Shown piece by piece: positions 37,356 to 46,759 of a stretch of 64,000 nucleotides of DNA; position 1 is the first letter of the stretch; each line of letters opens with the position of its first letter. The stretch comes from Tricholomella constricta (Eukaryota; Basidiomycota; Agaricomycetes; Agaricales; Lyophyllaceae), in assembly GCA_013368375.1 (NCBI GenBank), contig JAACJP010000001.1, forward strand, positions 2,294,001 to 2,358,000, written 5' to 3'. A program made the translations under genes and the position numbers. The notes under the pieces were generated by a model. That model had not been told where the DNA came from, made no database searches, and worked only from the letters and a program-made list of their open reading frames with translations.

Positions 37356-37793
37356 TCAATATGATCGAAACCGGCTTTAGAGTGGTCCCTCGCGAAAGGA
37401 ACGCGACTGTCTGGCGGACGTTGCAAATTTATTCTCTGCATGAAATTCAGTTGGCAGATTTAATTAGCGGTGGCGGGAAGCGCACGCAGTGTTGCCGTCC
37501 TGGAGAACAATTCCATTAACGGTACATATAAGCTGGATGTTCTATGGGTCGCGAATAACTGTTGACGACACCAGGCACGGCCAGATTGGTGAATCCCTGA
37601 GTGGGTCACGGAATAAAACGTACCAAATCCTTTGGAGAAGCCCCATTGGGAGACAGGCTTTCGGAACGAGACCTAGATATGTGTGTTTAATATAGGTATA
37701 GACTTGAAGAACAATTTTACCCAGTGCATCTGCCTCGAGATGATCTTCGCTGGCTTTCTGATAACAATGGCGAGTTCCGGGAGATGCTCCCTG

Positions 37794-37838
37794 GGTGATG
37801 GATGGATGGATGGATGGATGGATGGATGGATGGATTTC
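37794..37838. repeat. Tetranucleotide microsatellite (GATG)n
   Basis: About ten GATG units within the pseudogene, at a place where the intact copy reads GGGTGGTTGAGCC. Confidence 0.92.
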
Positions 37839-38167
37839 CCGCTGTGGTCCCAATGGTGATTGAGCGACCTTTGGAGTGATGACGGCGATGTCACCGGTTT
37901 GTAGAACAGAATCGGGAAACTGGCTTCCAAGTCAGCGGAAGAAAAAACTGCTGGAACGTGAAGAAAGCGAACGCTGGTTTGGGTAGGATCGCCTCTGCCT
38001 TGTTGGGGGTAAGCTAATGTTAGAGATGAAAACAAGGTGCATACTGCGTGCCTATACTCCGGTCGTGTGATGCAGGCTGAGAGGGTTTGTGCTGTTCAGG
38101 AGGTATTGGCTGACACGCCACTTCATCGTGTTTGAACGATGCTCGACGCGTACCAAGCCTCGATTAC

Positions 38168-38632
38168 CTCGCTGGCCATGAAAGTATACTTTGGACAGGG
38201 TGAAGGTAGGTCTTCACCAGGTTTCTTTCGTACCTCGCTGGCAAAGAAAGAATACTTTGGACGGGTGACGGTAATAGGCCAGAAATTTCACCAGGTTTCT
38301 TTCTTACCTTGCCGGCAATAAATGTATATTTGGACGGGGTGACGGTCCTCACCAAATTCCTTTCGTACCTCGCTGGGAATGAAAGTGTACTTATTTCGAC
38401 GGGGTGGCAGTAGGTTACTGTTGTGCTCACCACGTTTCTTTCGTAGCAATGAATGTATACTTTGGGCGGGGTGACGGTAGGTCTTCACCAGGTTTCTGTG
38501 GTAGTCGTACCTCGGAAAGAACACTTGATTCGTTGTGCTTACCACGTTTCTTTCGTACCCTGTTCCTCACCTCGCTGGTATACTTCGTTCGACGGGGTAA
38601 TTACTGTGCTCACTAGGTTTTTTTTTCGTACC
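38168..38632. repeat. Degenerate minisatellite, about seven units of 60-77 bases
   Basis: Units start with CCTCGCTGG, run through TATACTTTGGACGGGGTGA and end CACCAGGTTTCTTTCGTA. Approximate unit starts: 38168, 38234, 38308, 38369, 38446, 38511 and 38571. Units differ in length and base content, so the array is old or has been scrambled. It lies between the pseudogene and the next gene. Confidence 0.85.
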
Positions 38633-38821
38633 CCAATCGCGGAAGTCGGATGCAAGTCGATCCTTGCTACAAGATGTCAATGAGGCTACCACGAGGCTGC
38701 TCACGACCTCGTTTTCAATCTCAAGACCATGCTCAATCAAGTATAACTTTATCACGGCGTCGACCGTGCACTCATGCACGACTTCATGATGTGATTCCCA
38801 CTTTCCTCTTAATCCGCTCCA

Positions 38822-40025
38822 ATGCCTATTCAGATCCCAGCTTCCCTGGTCCGCTGCATCCTCTCCATCCACAAATTCTTCTACAACATGGTATCACCAC
38901 CTCCCTCTTCCGATTTGGCACCCGTCGACAAATTTCTCTTTCCCCTTTCATGTCATATCCCAACATGGACCGCCCATATGCGCTCCAACGAAAGCAGATT
39001 CGGAGAGCTAATGACGGGTGCTTTCGTTCGCAAGCTATACTTCGTCAAATCCTCCTCATCCGTCCAGCATGAACACATTGTAGCCGAGATTCACAACCGC
39101 ACCAGCGTCGACCCACCAGTGCGATATCTCCGTCTGGAGCGTGTCGGCGGAAATACCAAGCTGGAGGACATACGTTTGCGCGAACAGCAAAAGCGCGACC
39201 GCGAAGAAGAGCAGCGGCGCCAGCTTGACTCCAGCCTGCAGCCTGTGGCGGATGCTGCTTCCGAGAGCAGCCACAGGAGCAAAGGCCATTACGATGCCGT
39301 GGACGCCGTCAAGGCGCTTCCGGAAAGTTGGGTTCCGAAAAAAAAAAACCCTGGTGTACACTATGACGTTCACGAACGACGACCACGTCCCATCACTCGA
39401 GGACCTTGCAATTGCCGCTCAAGTCGCTCACGAAGAGGACGAACAGTACAAATTGCTCGAGCACCAGTGCTATTGGTGGGCCGACACCCTCATAGCCATA
39501 TTCGAAAGCACGGTCGACGAAAAGTATCGCACCAAGACGGTAGGCGGTCACGAGGAACGCACAAACGACAGGCAGGCAAAGGAGACAGACACGCGCAGTG
39601 GGAAACTTCAATACATATGGATCGATTTTCCAATCTATACCCGTCCCGAAGTCTCCCATTTGAATTCCCGCTTTGAAGCTTACAAGGCACCTTTTGTACG
39701 TTTTAACAATTCGTCTGGTTACCGTTGCTCTTCGCCAATACTAACTCACAATTCATAGGTGGAGGCTCGGCTCGAGAACACGAGACTCAAGGCGCAAGCA
39801 GCGCTTAGCGAGACTTTCGAAAGGGAAGCAAAGACTTTCAAGGCGCAAGCAGAGACTTCTCAGGCGGAAGCAGATTTTTTCAAGGCGGAAGCAGGACGTA
39901 GCGCAGAGGAGCTGAAGGCGGAACGAGATGCGCGGCTCAACTTACAAGCCCAGTTTGCCAAACTTATGGAGGAGCGCGATGCTCTTCTGATCCAGTCGGG
40001 ACTGCCACTGACTTCTGCCGCTTGA
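38822..40025 (+). pseudogene. Orphan coiled-coil protein, frame broken at an A11 run
   Basis: I do not recognise a family. First part (MPIQIPASLVRCILSIHKFF) is a globular N-terminal region of about 120 residues, then a charged helix (LEDIRLREQQKRDREEEQRR). At 39338-39348 a run of eleven A shifts the frame: before it the protein reads PESWVPKK, after it the open frame is one base later and reads LVYTMTFTNDDHVPSLEDLA, EHQCYWWADTLIAIFE and LQYIWIDFPIY. An intron (about 39695-39757) joins this to a C-terminal coiled coil with repeated F-K-A-x-A heptads (REAKTFKAQAETSQAEADFF), stop 40025. One A fewer would restore a single protein of about 380 residues. This may be a sequencing error, a polymorphism or a true loss. 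Confidence 0.65.
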
Positions 40026-40435
40026 CGAATTCGCCGCTATACACTGCACTCGTTCACACTCCTGACGGACATTTTACCTACTGCGAGCGTTCTTTGTGTA
40101 TACCTACGTCTGAGACTCCTGACAGCCTCTACATCTACGTTTGAGTCGTTTGATACCTTTGTCTTTTCCTACATCTACGTTTGAGTCATTTGATACCTTT
40201 GCTGTTGATAAACTTTTCCTGAAAGCGCCCTGCTGTACCTTTCCCGGGCATCGAGCGCTTCCGAATCCTCATCCTCGACAACCTCGCTGACGAGGAAAAA
40301 GCCTTGTGATGATCATGCACCGCCTCGTCCGCTTCATCTTCAATTAATCTGTCGTACTCGGTACTCCCGCCACTTCTGAGGTGATGGCATTTTGTCGGGT
40401 GCACATACTTGTTCTCCTCACTGCTGGAAGAAAAG
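40026..40435. other. Intergenic with a short tandem duplication
   Basis: No gene seen. Two near-identical copies of ACATCTACGTTTGAGTC..TTTGATACCTTTG, about 31 bases each, lie at about 40131-40201. The duplicated FAH block begins at its right end. Confidence 0.55.
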
Positions 40436-40538
40436 GACCTGTTCTGAATCGATGTATATGCTACGATAGCCTCCAAATCTGTCACAGTATGATATGCGTA
40501 GCGATTCCTGCGAACATATGTGCACTGTGTGGACGAAT

Positions 40539-41825
40539 TCAGAGCTTCGACGAGGGGGCACTGCCCTCCTCTTTGACGTCATTGACCAATGTGCCAATGC
40601 CATCGCCTAACCAGGTGCTCATCTTGTCCCCATCCTTCAGGTACACCGGCGGCTTCCTTACGAACCCAACACCTTTGGGAGTTCCAGTCAAGATGATCGA
40701 ACCTGGCTCTAGAGTGGTCCCTTGCGAGAGGAACGCGACTGTCTGGCGGACGTTGAAAATTTGTTCCCTGCCCGATGGAAGTCAGTTTGGCTGCAAATAA
40801 ATTAGCGGTGGCGGGAAGCGCACGCAGTGTTACCGTTCTGGAGAACGTTTCCATTGACGGTACATTTGAGCTGGATGTTTTGTGGTTCGCGAATGACCGC
40901 TGACGAAACCAGACACGGTCCGAACGGGTTGGTGTTGTCTGCAGGAGAATGATCGATGAATGTGTCAATGGATTATAGAAGATCAGACGCACCAAATCCT
41001 TTGGAGAAGCCCCATTGGGAGACAGCCATCTGAGGCTTTCGGAACGAGACCTAGATATGTGTGTTAGAGGTATGTATAAATCTGGAGAACAATATCACAG
41101 CTTACATCATTGGCGCCTGTGTAGGCGAGCACGTAGTCCAGCGCATCCGCCTCCGAGACGTTCTTCGCTGGCTTGCCGATAACAATGACGAGTTCGACCT
41201 CGTAGTCCGGGAGATGCTCCTTGGGTGGTTGAGCCACCTTTGGAATGATGACGGGAGCCAGAGGCCCGATGAGCGATGTGACCGGTTTGTAGAAGAGAAT
41301 TGGGAAACTAGCTCCAAAATCAGCGGAAGAAGAATCTGCTGAAAGGTGAAGAAAGCGAACGCTGGTTTGGGTAGGTTCGCCTCTGCCTTGCTGGGGGTTA
41401 GCTAACATTACAAATGAAGACAAGGTGGCAGCACAACAACATACTGCATGGTCCGAATAATTCAATCCAAGGCAGCGCACCACCTTGACCTCTTCCCTCG
41501 ATAGTGGAGTCAGAAGAGATTTGACCGTGAGTATGTTCTTCGTGACCTCTGCTGCTGGGTCGAGCGCAGTCCCGACTATCTCGTACGCTTTGATGGGCTT
41601 TCCTTGGTGTGCAGCCAAACCAACTGCATGGAAATGAATAAGTCTTTCGTCCTTGAATTAATAGCATATCTGCATACCGTCAAGACTGGCGTCTATAGGT
41701 TGACCGATGTGCACACGCGCAGTCTCGTTCGCCACGAAGCGAATAAGCCTTGTCCACTGCTGTGGTGATAATCAGCGTATAATTTTCCAGGTCTTTGGGA
41801 CTCGTACAGTACGGATGAGGGCCAT
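40539..41825 (-). CDS. Fumarylacetoacetate hydrolase-family protein
   Basis: Member of the FAH superfamily (FAHD1-like acylpyruvase / ureidoglycolate lyase-type), which cleaves carbon-carbon bonds in beta-keto acids using a divalent metal. Start at 41825 gives MALIRT joined over a 47-base intron to QWTRLIRFVANETARVHIGQ; the longer open frame from 41889 was rejected because it does not continue into this block. Later exons give VRCLGLNYSDHA, FPILFYKPVTSLIGPLAP, the metal-site block HLPDYEVELVIVIGKPAKNV, DVLAYTGAND-type sequence, GPCLVSSAVIREPQNIQLKC and GSIILTGTPKGVGFVRKPPV. The frame ends LVNDVKEEGSAPSSKL at TGA 40541-40539. A decayed second copy lies at 36915-38046. Confidence 0.85.
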
Positions 41826-42069
41826 AGTAAGTGAGTGTGGATGCTGAGGAACCCTGAGAATGCGAGGCGTTCGTTGAAGAATTATACATGACCGAAGGGG
41901 TACAGGTTCGTTCCGGACCGCGGACGCCGGACCGTCACCTGAATCGAGTCTCGGTCACATGACGCCGGACGCGTTCCCAAAAGCGGAAATGGCCATGCCG
42001 ACAACTCTCTCTTGTGTCAACTTCAACCTTCGGCCCTGACAACGTTCACGCTCTTTTCTCATATCCGCA
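41826..42069. promoter_or_regulatory. Shared divergent promoter FAH-family / cdc14
   Basis: 244 bases between opposite start codons, GC-rich with repeated CGGACGCCGGAC motifs and a CACATGAC site. No TATA box seen. Confidence 0.45.
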
Positions 42070-43732
42070 ATGGATGTACGCCTGCAGGAAATGCGAGATA
42101 GCTTGCAGGATGCATTGGACGAGGTATGTCCCCTCTAGGTATGATAGACGCAATAATTCTAATGGTTTTTAGTTGTCCTCTGCGCGCTCGTCTTCAGAGA
42201 TGAAATCACGCGCCCTGCATCGAATAGAACAGCATCTTGCGCTAGCCTGCGTTCCAAAAGAGTCGTCCGAAAATCTTCATATCTTCAACGCGCTTCAATA
42301 CACTTTCGAGTGCAATGGTGCGCATTCCCTGCACTTATAGGCTGACTCTTCTTAATGCTTATATCAGTACCGCTGAGGCTCCTCTCATGGATCAGCAATT
42401 CAACTTTGACACTGGAAGGTCTGACGAATAAGGGAGCCATGGATCGTTCGTGAGCCCTCGGTTGCACGTATCTCTGGATGCTCAGATTCTGTTAACAGAC
42501 GAAAAGGAATCGCAAGCCTCCAAACTAGCCTCCCAACTATCGCTCTCACTTTCTCTGATACAAGGCGTCGCATTGAATCATCCCGCCAGTAAAACCTTCC
42601 TGGGTCGAAAATTCGCTTTCGAAGCAAGTACCTCGTGTATCGATAACGACCGCTTAAGCTGATGCTGGTTGTCCTCCAGGTCCTCATCGACTTACTCTTA
42701 GCTTCCCGCCACTTGTCTCCGAGCTCGTTTTCAACGACCACTCCAAATTCAGGCTCATCTCGCTCCGCAACCCCGGGACCTCCACCACTTTCCTCGTTGG
42801 TGCTTGACACGTTGCTGTGTATCCTCGTAGACTCCCATGTCGCCCTTCGCGCGTTCGAGGAGTCAAACGGCGTTCAAGCAGTCGTCAAGATCCTTAAGAG
42901 GGCAGGTACGCCGCGAGAAGTCAGGTCAGTCTTCAGCATCCACCCGCCGACTTTTGTAAGCTAATTCATCTGAAGGATGAAATGTCTGGAGTTCCTGTAC
43001 TTTTACTTGCTCGATGAAAACCCCACGCCGGATGCACCTAATTCATCTTCAAATACGAGTCCGCCTACAGCCCCAGCAACGCCGGTCAAGCCTTCGAAGT
43101 CTTTCATCTCTAGCCGGCCCCTGCGCCCATCTTCACGGTTTGGGTCGTCAGATTTCTCTTTGCCGTCATCATCCTCTACATCTTCTGTGACTGGGAGGTC
43201 TACCTCGGGCAGCTCAATAACGTCGTTTTCCTCATCATCATCAAATACCTCTGGGTCTACTGCGGCTTCCTCCGTGTCGTCGTCACCCGACAAGGTTTCC
43301 TCTATGCCTCCCCCGCCGAAGACGCCTCCCAGTTCACCTCCACCTAATCACAAAGTACCACAACAACTGCAGCCTCGATCTCTGATGATGTTGCGCAAGG
43401 AATTCGACTACGAGCCTCAAAGTCCAAAGAAAGCCCAGGTGTCGCGGTTGGGAATTGGCGGGTCGAGACGGACCCCAACCAACAGTGTATCAAGGTCTAG
43501 ACTAGCGTCAAGCTCGGAAGACGACTGTCAACGGTATAGTCAGGTGCCAGCCACCCCGTCACGTCGTGGCCAAAATGGACGGGCAGGAGAAAGCGAGACG
43601 TCGACTGCGCAGAGCTCCGCTGGCAGAGTAAGAACCACCGAAGAAAAGAGAGAGCTCTTGGGCACGATGCTGGGGAACGTTGATGCCCTTGTAGAAGGAG
43701 TGAGAAAGGCGGGAATTTGGGGGCTGGGTTGA
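42070..43732 (+). CDS. cdc14: Cdc14, septation initiation network component
   Basis: Homologue of fission-yeast Cdc14, partner of the kinase Sid1 in the septation initiation network. This is not the Cdc14 phosphatase. Exons read MDVRLQEMRDSLQDALDE, then RALHRIEQHLALACVPKES with LHIFNALQYTFECN, VPLRLLSWISNSTLTLEG, LSLSLIQGVALNHPASKTFL, VLIDLLLASRH, VLDTLLCILVDSHVALRAFE, GVQAVVKILKRAGTPREVR and MKCLEFLYFYLLDE, in the family's order. The C-terminal 240 residues are Ser/Pro-rich with a conserved end (KRELLGTMLGNVDALVEGVR). Introns are short; one removes a TGA at 42451-42453. Stop at 43732, convergent with COA3. Confidence 0.92.
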
Positions 43733-43868
43733 ACAATTTCGGGTCATTTAGTATTCGTGCTGTGTTATTGCTTTCTGTATGCTCTCAGCTGCTTATCCGT
43801 AAAGAAAAAGAAAAACTTGATTAATATCGGGGTGGATCGAGAGACAACTACCAAGTATCGACGCCGCG

Positions 43869-44428
43869 TTATGACTTCCCAATCTTCCCAATATTATCCA
43901 CCGGTGGCGCGCCCCATACCCATGTTTTCCGCTGGGGATCGAGCAATTTAGGGAACCTCCCGTCCAGATGCTGCAGGATACCTCGACTCGTTGATGGTAT
44001 CCGCGACAATTCTTCCGTTTTTGTTGATGCCGTTGCATTCAGCTGCGTGGTCTCGGTACTGGAAACGGCAGTCTCAATGGCCGCCTCCATGACTTTCTTC
44101 TCGTCCTTCACACTCAGCACCTCGTTGACTGTCCCGGAACGTGCCATCGCCCGTGCCTCCTCATCCACATCATCGAAGACATCCTGCTTGACCGCGCTTA
44201 TAGAGTACGCCCAGATCCCGACAGCGCAGGCACCCAATATGAGGCCCGTCAACGCATTCCTCACACGATATGGTTCGCGTGCGCGCTTGAGCCCCGGGGA
44301 CATGAGCTGGGCCACTAAAATTAACCGTGTACCTCGTGGTGGACGTGGTAAGAAGAGCTTACCCCGCTCCTGGGACGGTATGATTCATTGACGGTCTTGG
44401 GGTCAATGTACTGCGATGGCTGGGACAT
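43869..44428 (-). CDS. coa3: COA3, mitochondrial cytochrome c oxidase assembly factor
   Basis: Inner-membrane factor that with Cox14 binds newly made Cox1 and couples its translation to assembly. Exons 44363-44428 and 43869-44306 join in phase to 167 residues. The N terminus MSQPSQYIDPKTVNESYRP leads to LMSPGLKRAREPYRVRNALT and the transmembrane helix GLILGACAVGIWAYSISAV, then KQDVFDDVDEEA, the hallmark of the family. The tail is longer than usual and ends GAPPVDNIGKIGKS. The acceptor was chosen at 44307 because it alone keeps the frame. Confidence 0.88.
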
Positions 44429-45426
44429 TTACGGGCAGATGGCGGAACGGTTTAGAGGTGAGTTGACGGAAAATGGATAACACGTGATTGCCCGAGCCTC
44501 TCCCCGATGACCATGTTCTGTACTTATCGAGATGCACAAGTCACCAGTCACTTTAAACCCCAGGTACGGGTACAGATATTACACTCGAAATGGGGCTCCT
44601 CTGTCAGTTTTTTTTTTTTGCTGGCGCTCGCAGATTATCCACTTCAATCAAGGGACTTTTGGATCACTCTTGGGAATGGGATGACGCGCCATGGAACCCC
44701 GAAAGCAACTGCCATTATATTCATCAGTTCTACTGTCGCAGTCGCTAAACTTGTCTACGACCCCGTATACAGACCTCCCCGGTTACTTTTGCGCCAACGT
44801 TACTTACCTTCAATTAGCCATGCTTTGTTCTCTGTTCATCAACGCCGCCTCCGCCGTCTCTTCTGCTTGGATTACTCAGTGTTTTCCCTTGTCGTCAGCT
44901 TGTGTTCTATCCAGCGAACTCAATGGCACCATGTACGATACCTCTACTAGTCTGACTCTTGGCTGTCATCGAACTCTTGTTGTTGACGGCAGAAATCCAT
45001 CTGGAATACAATAATCAGGGCACTGACTGTTTCTCGCTTGTAACATTTATTCGTTCCAATTTCATGACCTTGTCTATAATTCCGCTTCACGGTCCAGTTC
45101 AAGCTTGCGCATAATAATCTGTTAAATGATACTGCGCTCGTCAATGCCGTCCACTATATTCCTGCTGCGATCAACCTCATGGCGATGGCATTCATGGCTA
45201 GCGAGAAAGAGAAGCGGACGTCGATCCACGCTCATGATCCCTGCAATTTAGAGTCAATGAAACTATATATATATTATATGTTGTCGACAAAAGACAAAAT
45301 GTTGCTGTGGCTAATATCCTAAAGCCGTATCTTCCGAGAAGGTATGGTATCAGTATCGTCAATATGTGTCATAATTGAATATTCACCCGTCCAGTCAATT
45401 CGTCGAAGGGGAGTCTCCATCACTAC
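44429..45426. other. Unassigned region with a possible small gene remnant
   Basis: A plus-strand frame at 44691-45014 and another at about 45104-45260 (VNAVHYIPAAINLMAMAFMA) have protein-like composition and could be exons of one gene, but I cannot place a family or a convincing intron between them. From about 45315 the sequence matches 55175-55273, the 3' flank of the FunK1 gene. Confidence 0.35.
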
Positions 45427-46253
45427 TCAGTTCGATGGACGAGTTTGAGATGTGAAGTGGCGGGGCGTGCGACCCAGAGCCTCCATAAATTTCTCGAAGG
45501 TAATACAGCCGCCGCGGGTCTTCTTATCCCATTTAGGATTGTTGAAGTTCACCCTATAGTCGGACTGTGCCTTCGACAATAAGGTCCACAAGGCGTTGAT
45601 CCATGGAAGAAGGGCCTGGCATCCAGGAAGGACATGTTCCCGGAGTGTATTCATTTTTTCCGGGGATGCCAAAAGCGCAACCTTGTTGTCCATGGCGCTT
45701 TCCAGCAGGTCTGCATCCCAAAGCGCAACTGGTAAGGCAACTTTGCCGAGGCGCTGCTTGTTCTCGAAGTCGTAGTGAAGGGCCGCCCAAATTAGAATGT
45801 AAAAGAAGGATTCCAGGTCGTGGCGATAGAGATGGGCGGGAGGGGTGCCGTCGACCAGAAGATCGACGGCCATGAACGGGACGGTTCCCGTGCGATGTTT
45901 CGCGGTCGATAGCAAGATCTCATCGTTGACTTCGACATATGAGGCCATGTCCCAGTCGTTCAAGATTCCCTTGACATTGCCATCGTTGGTGTCATCGGCG
46001 TGCTTGAACATGAGGTTGTTCTCACTTAAATCTCGGTGTAAAACTTTGGCATCGACGTATGCATGATAATGGCCTGGCTGACGGTCAACAACAAAGCGAA
46101 AGAGCATATTACAGTAATTAGAACTCACACTCCAAACAGTCGACAAATACGTCTTGAAAGGCCTCCACGCTCCCAACTTCCCATAATTTTCCATAAAACC
46201 TCATCATCAGAGCGTAGAGCCACCGGTCTTCAAAATCCTCGATAGGTCGCTGG
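45427..46253 (-). pseudogene. Truncated FunK1 kinase (C-lobe only)
   Basis: Close duplicate of the last third of the gene at 55274-57513. It keeps the catalytic loop HRDLSENN, the DWDMAS segment, the activation region TGTVPFMAVDLL and the C terminus GGCITFEKFMEALGRTPRHF, and the intron at the same place. It lacks the N-terminal ~470 residues, including the ATP-binding loop and catalytic Lys. At 46253 the coding sequence is joined directly to DNA matching the FunK1 5' flank. Without the N-lobe it cannot be an active kinase. Confidence 0.88.
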
Positions 46254-46385
46254 AGAGACACGGCATGGGTGGGCAGGTCTTTATAGTGTCCGGAGTTGAT
46301 GTGGCCAAAACGTGGAGACGCTAGTATGCATGTTCAATTTTCCTGGCCATGATTATGATCAGTGGAAAGAAGATAACCCCGACAT

Positions 46386-46695
46386 GCCCGCTCGCGACTC
46401 ATCCCTATCGCACAAGCCCTGGTGTGACAAGTAACAGAACTCGATGACGGCAAAGATGCCGACGCCGCCATGACTTCTGATTTTCGCGAGGCGGTCGAGT
46501 TCGTGGTCAAGAACCTGGAGGCGACAACTTTGAACCAAGGTGCTGCCAGCGTCGATACTATGGAGATTATGGATCGTCGGATACGTGAGTATGTTTCATG
46601 GTTCAATATTCTCCTCTGGATCTAACATGATATTAATCTAGACATGCTCTGAAGGCGCGCTTAAACTGCAGGATGAGGTCAGTGACGCTCTAGAT
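46386..46695 (+). pseudogene. Fragment of gamma-tubulin complex gene
   Basis: About 310 bases matching 58868-59180, the first two exons of the gene at 58711. Shared protein blocks include ARSRLIPLAQALV, DFREAVEFVVKNLEATTLN and HALKARLN. Indels break the frame. It has no start codon of its own and is joined at 46695 to unrelated sequence. Confidence 0.85.
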
Positions 46696-46759
46696 CTTCC
46701 CCGACGATATGTTACAGATTCAGGATTCCGCCAAGAAATGGGCCCAGCAGCCTCAGGAA

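Larger units (their letters stand above)
36915..38046 (-). pseudogene. Fumarylacetoacetate-hydrolase-family pseudogene
   Basis: Degenerate duplicate of the gene at 40539-41825, in the same orientation. Homology runs from 36915 (matching 40436) to about 38046 (matching 41455), so the duplicated block includes 3' flanking DNA but lacks the 5' exons. Lesions: a TAG at 37544-37542 where the other copy has a CAG Gln codon; loss of about 11 bases near 37055; a 148-base A-tailed insertion (37100-37247); a 34-base GTAAG-repeat insertion near 37324-37357; and a GATG microsatellite (37794-37838) that displaces conserved codons. Recognisable remnants include FPILFYKPVTS and CTVNG. Confidence 0.88.

Noticed and set aside
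38164..38545. Minus-strand open frames with repeated RYERNLV-like units
   Set aside because: Periodic translation of the minisatellite; frames break between units and no start or splice pattern is consistent.
41823..41889. FAH-family start at the longer open frame (41889)
   Set aside because: That frame runs out of phase with the conserved RLIRFVANET block; the shorter MALIRT exon plus a GT..AG intron connects in phase.
42450..42470. Stop codon in cdc14 suggesting a pseudogene
   Set aside because: The TGA lies inside a 44-base GT..AG intron with a branch-like sequence; the flanking exons join in phase to the conserved protein.
42070..43732. Reading cdc14 as the Cdc14 protein phosphatase
   Set aside because: No phosphatase HCxxxxxR motif; the blocks match the septation-network protein of the same name.
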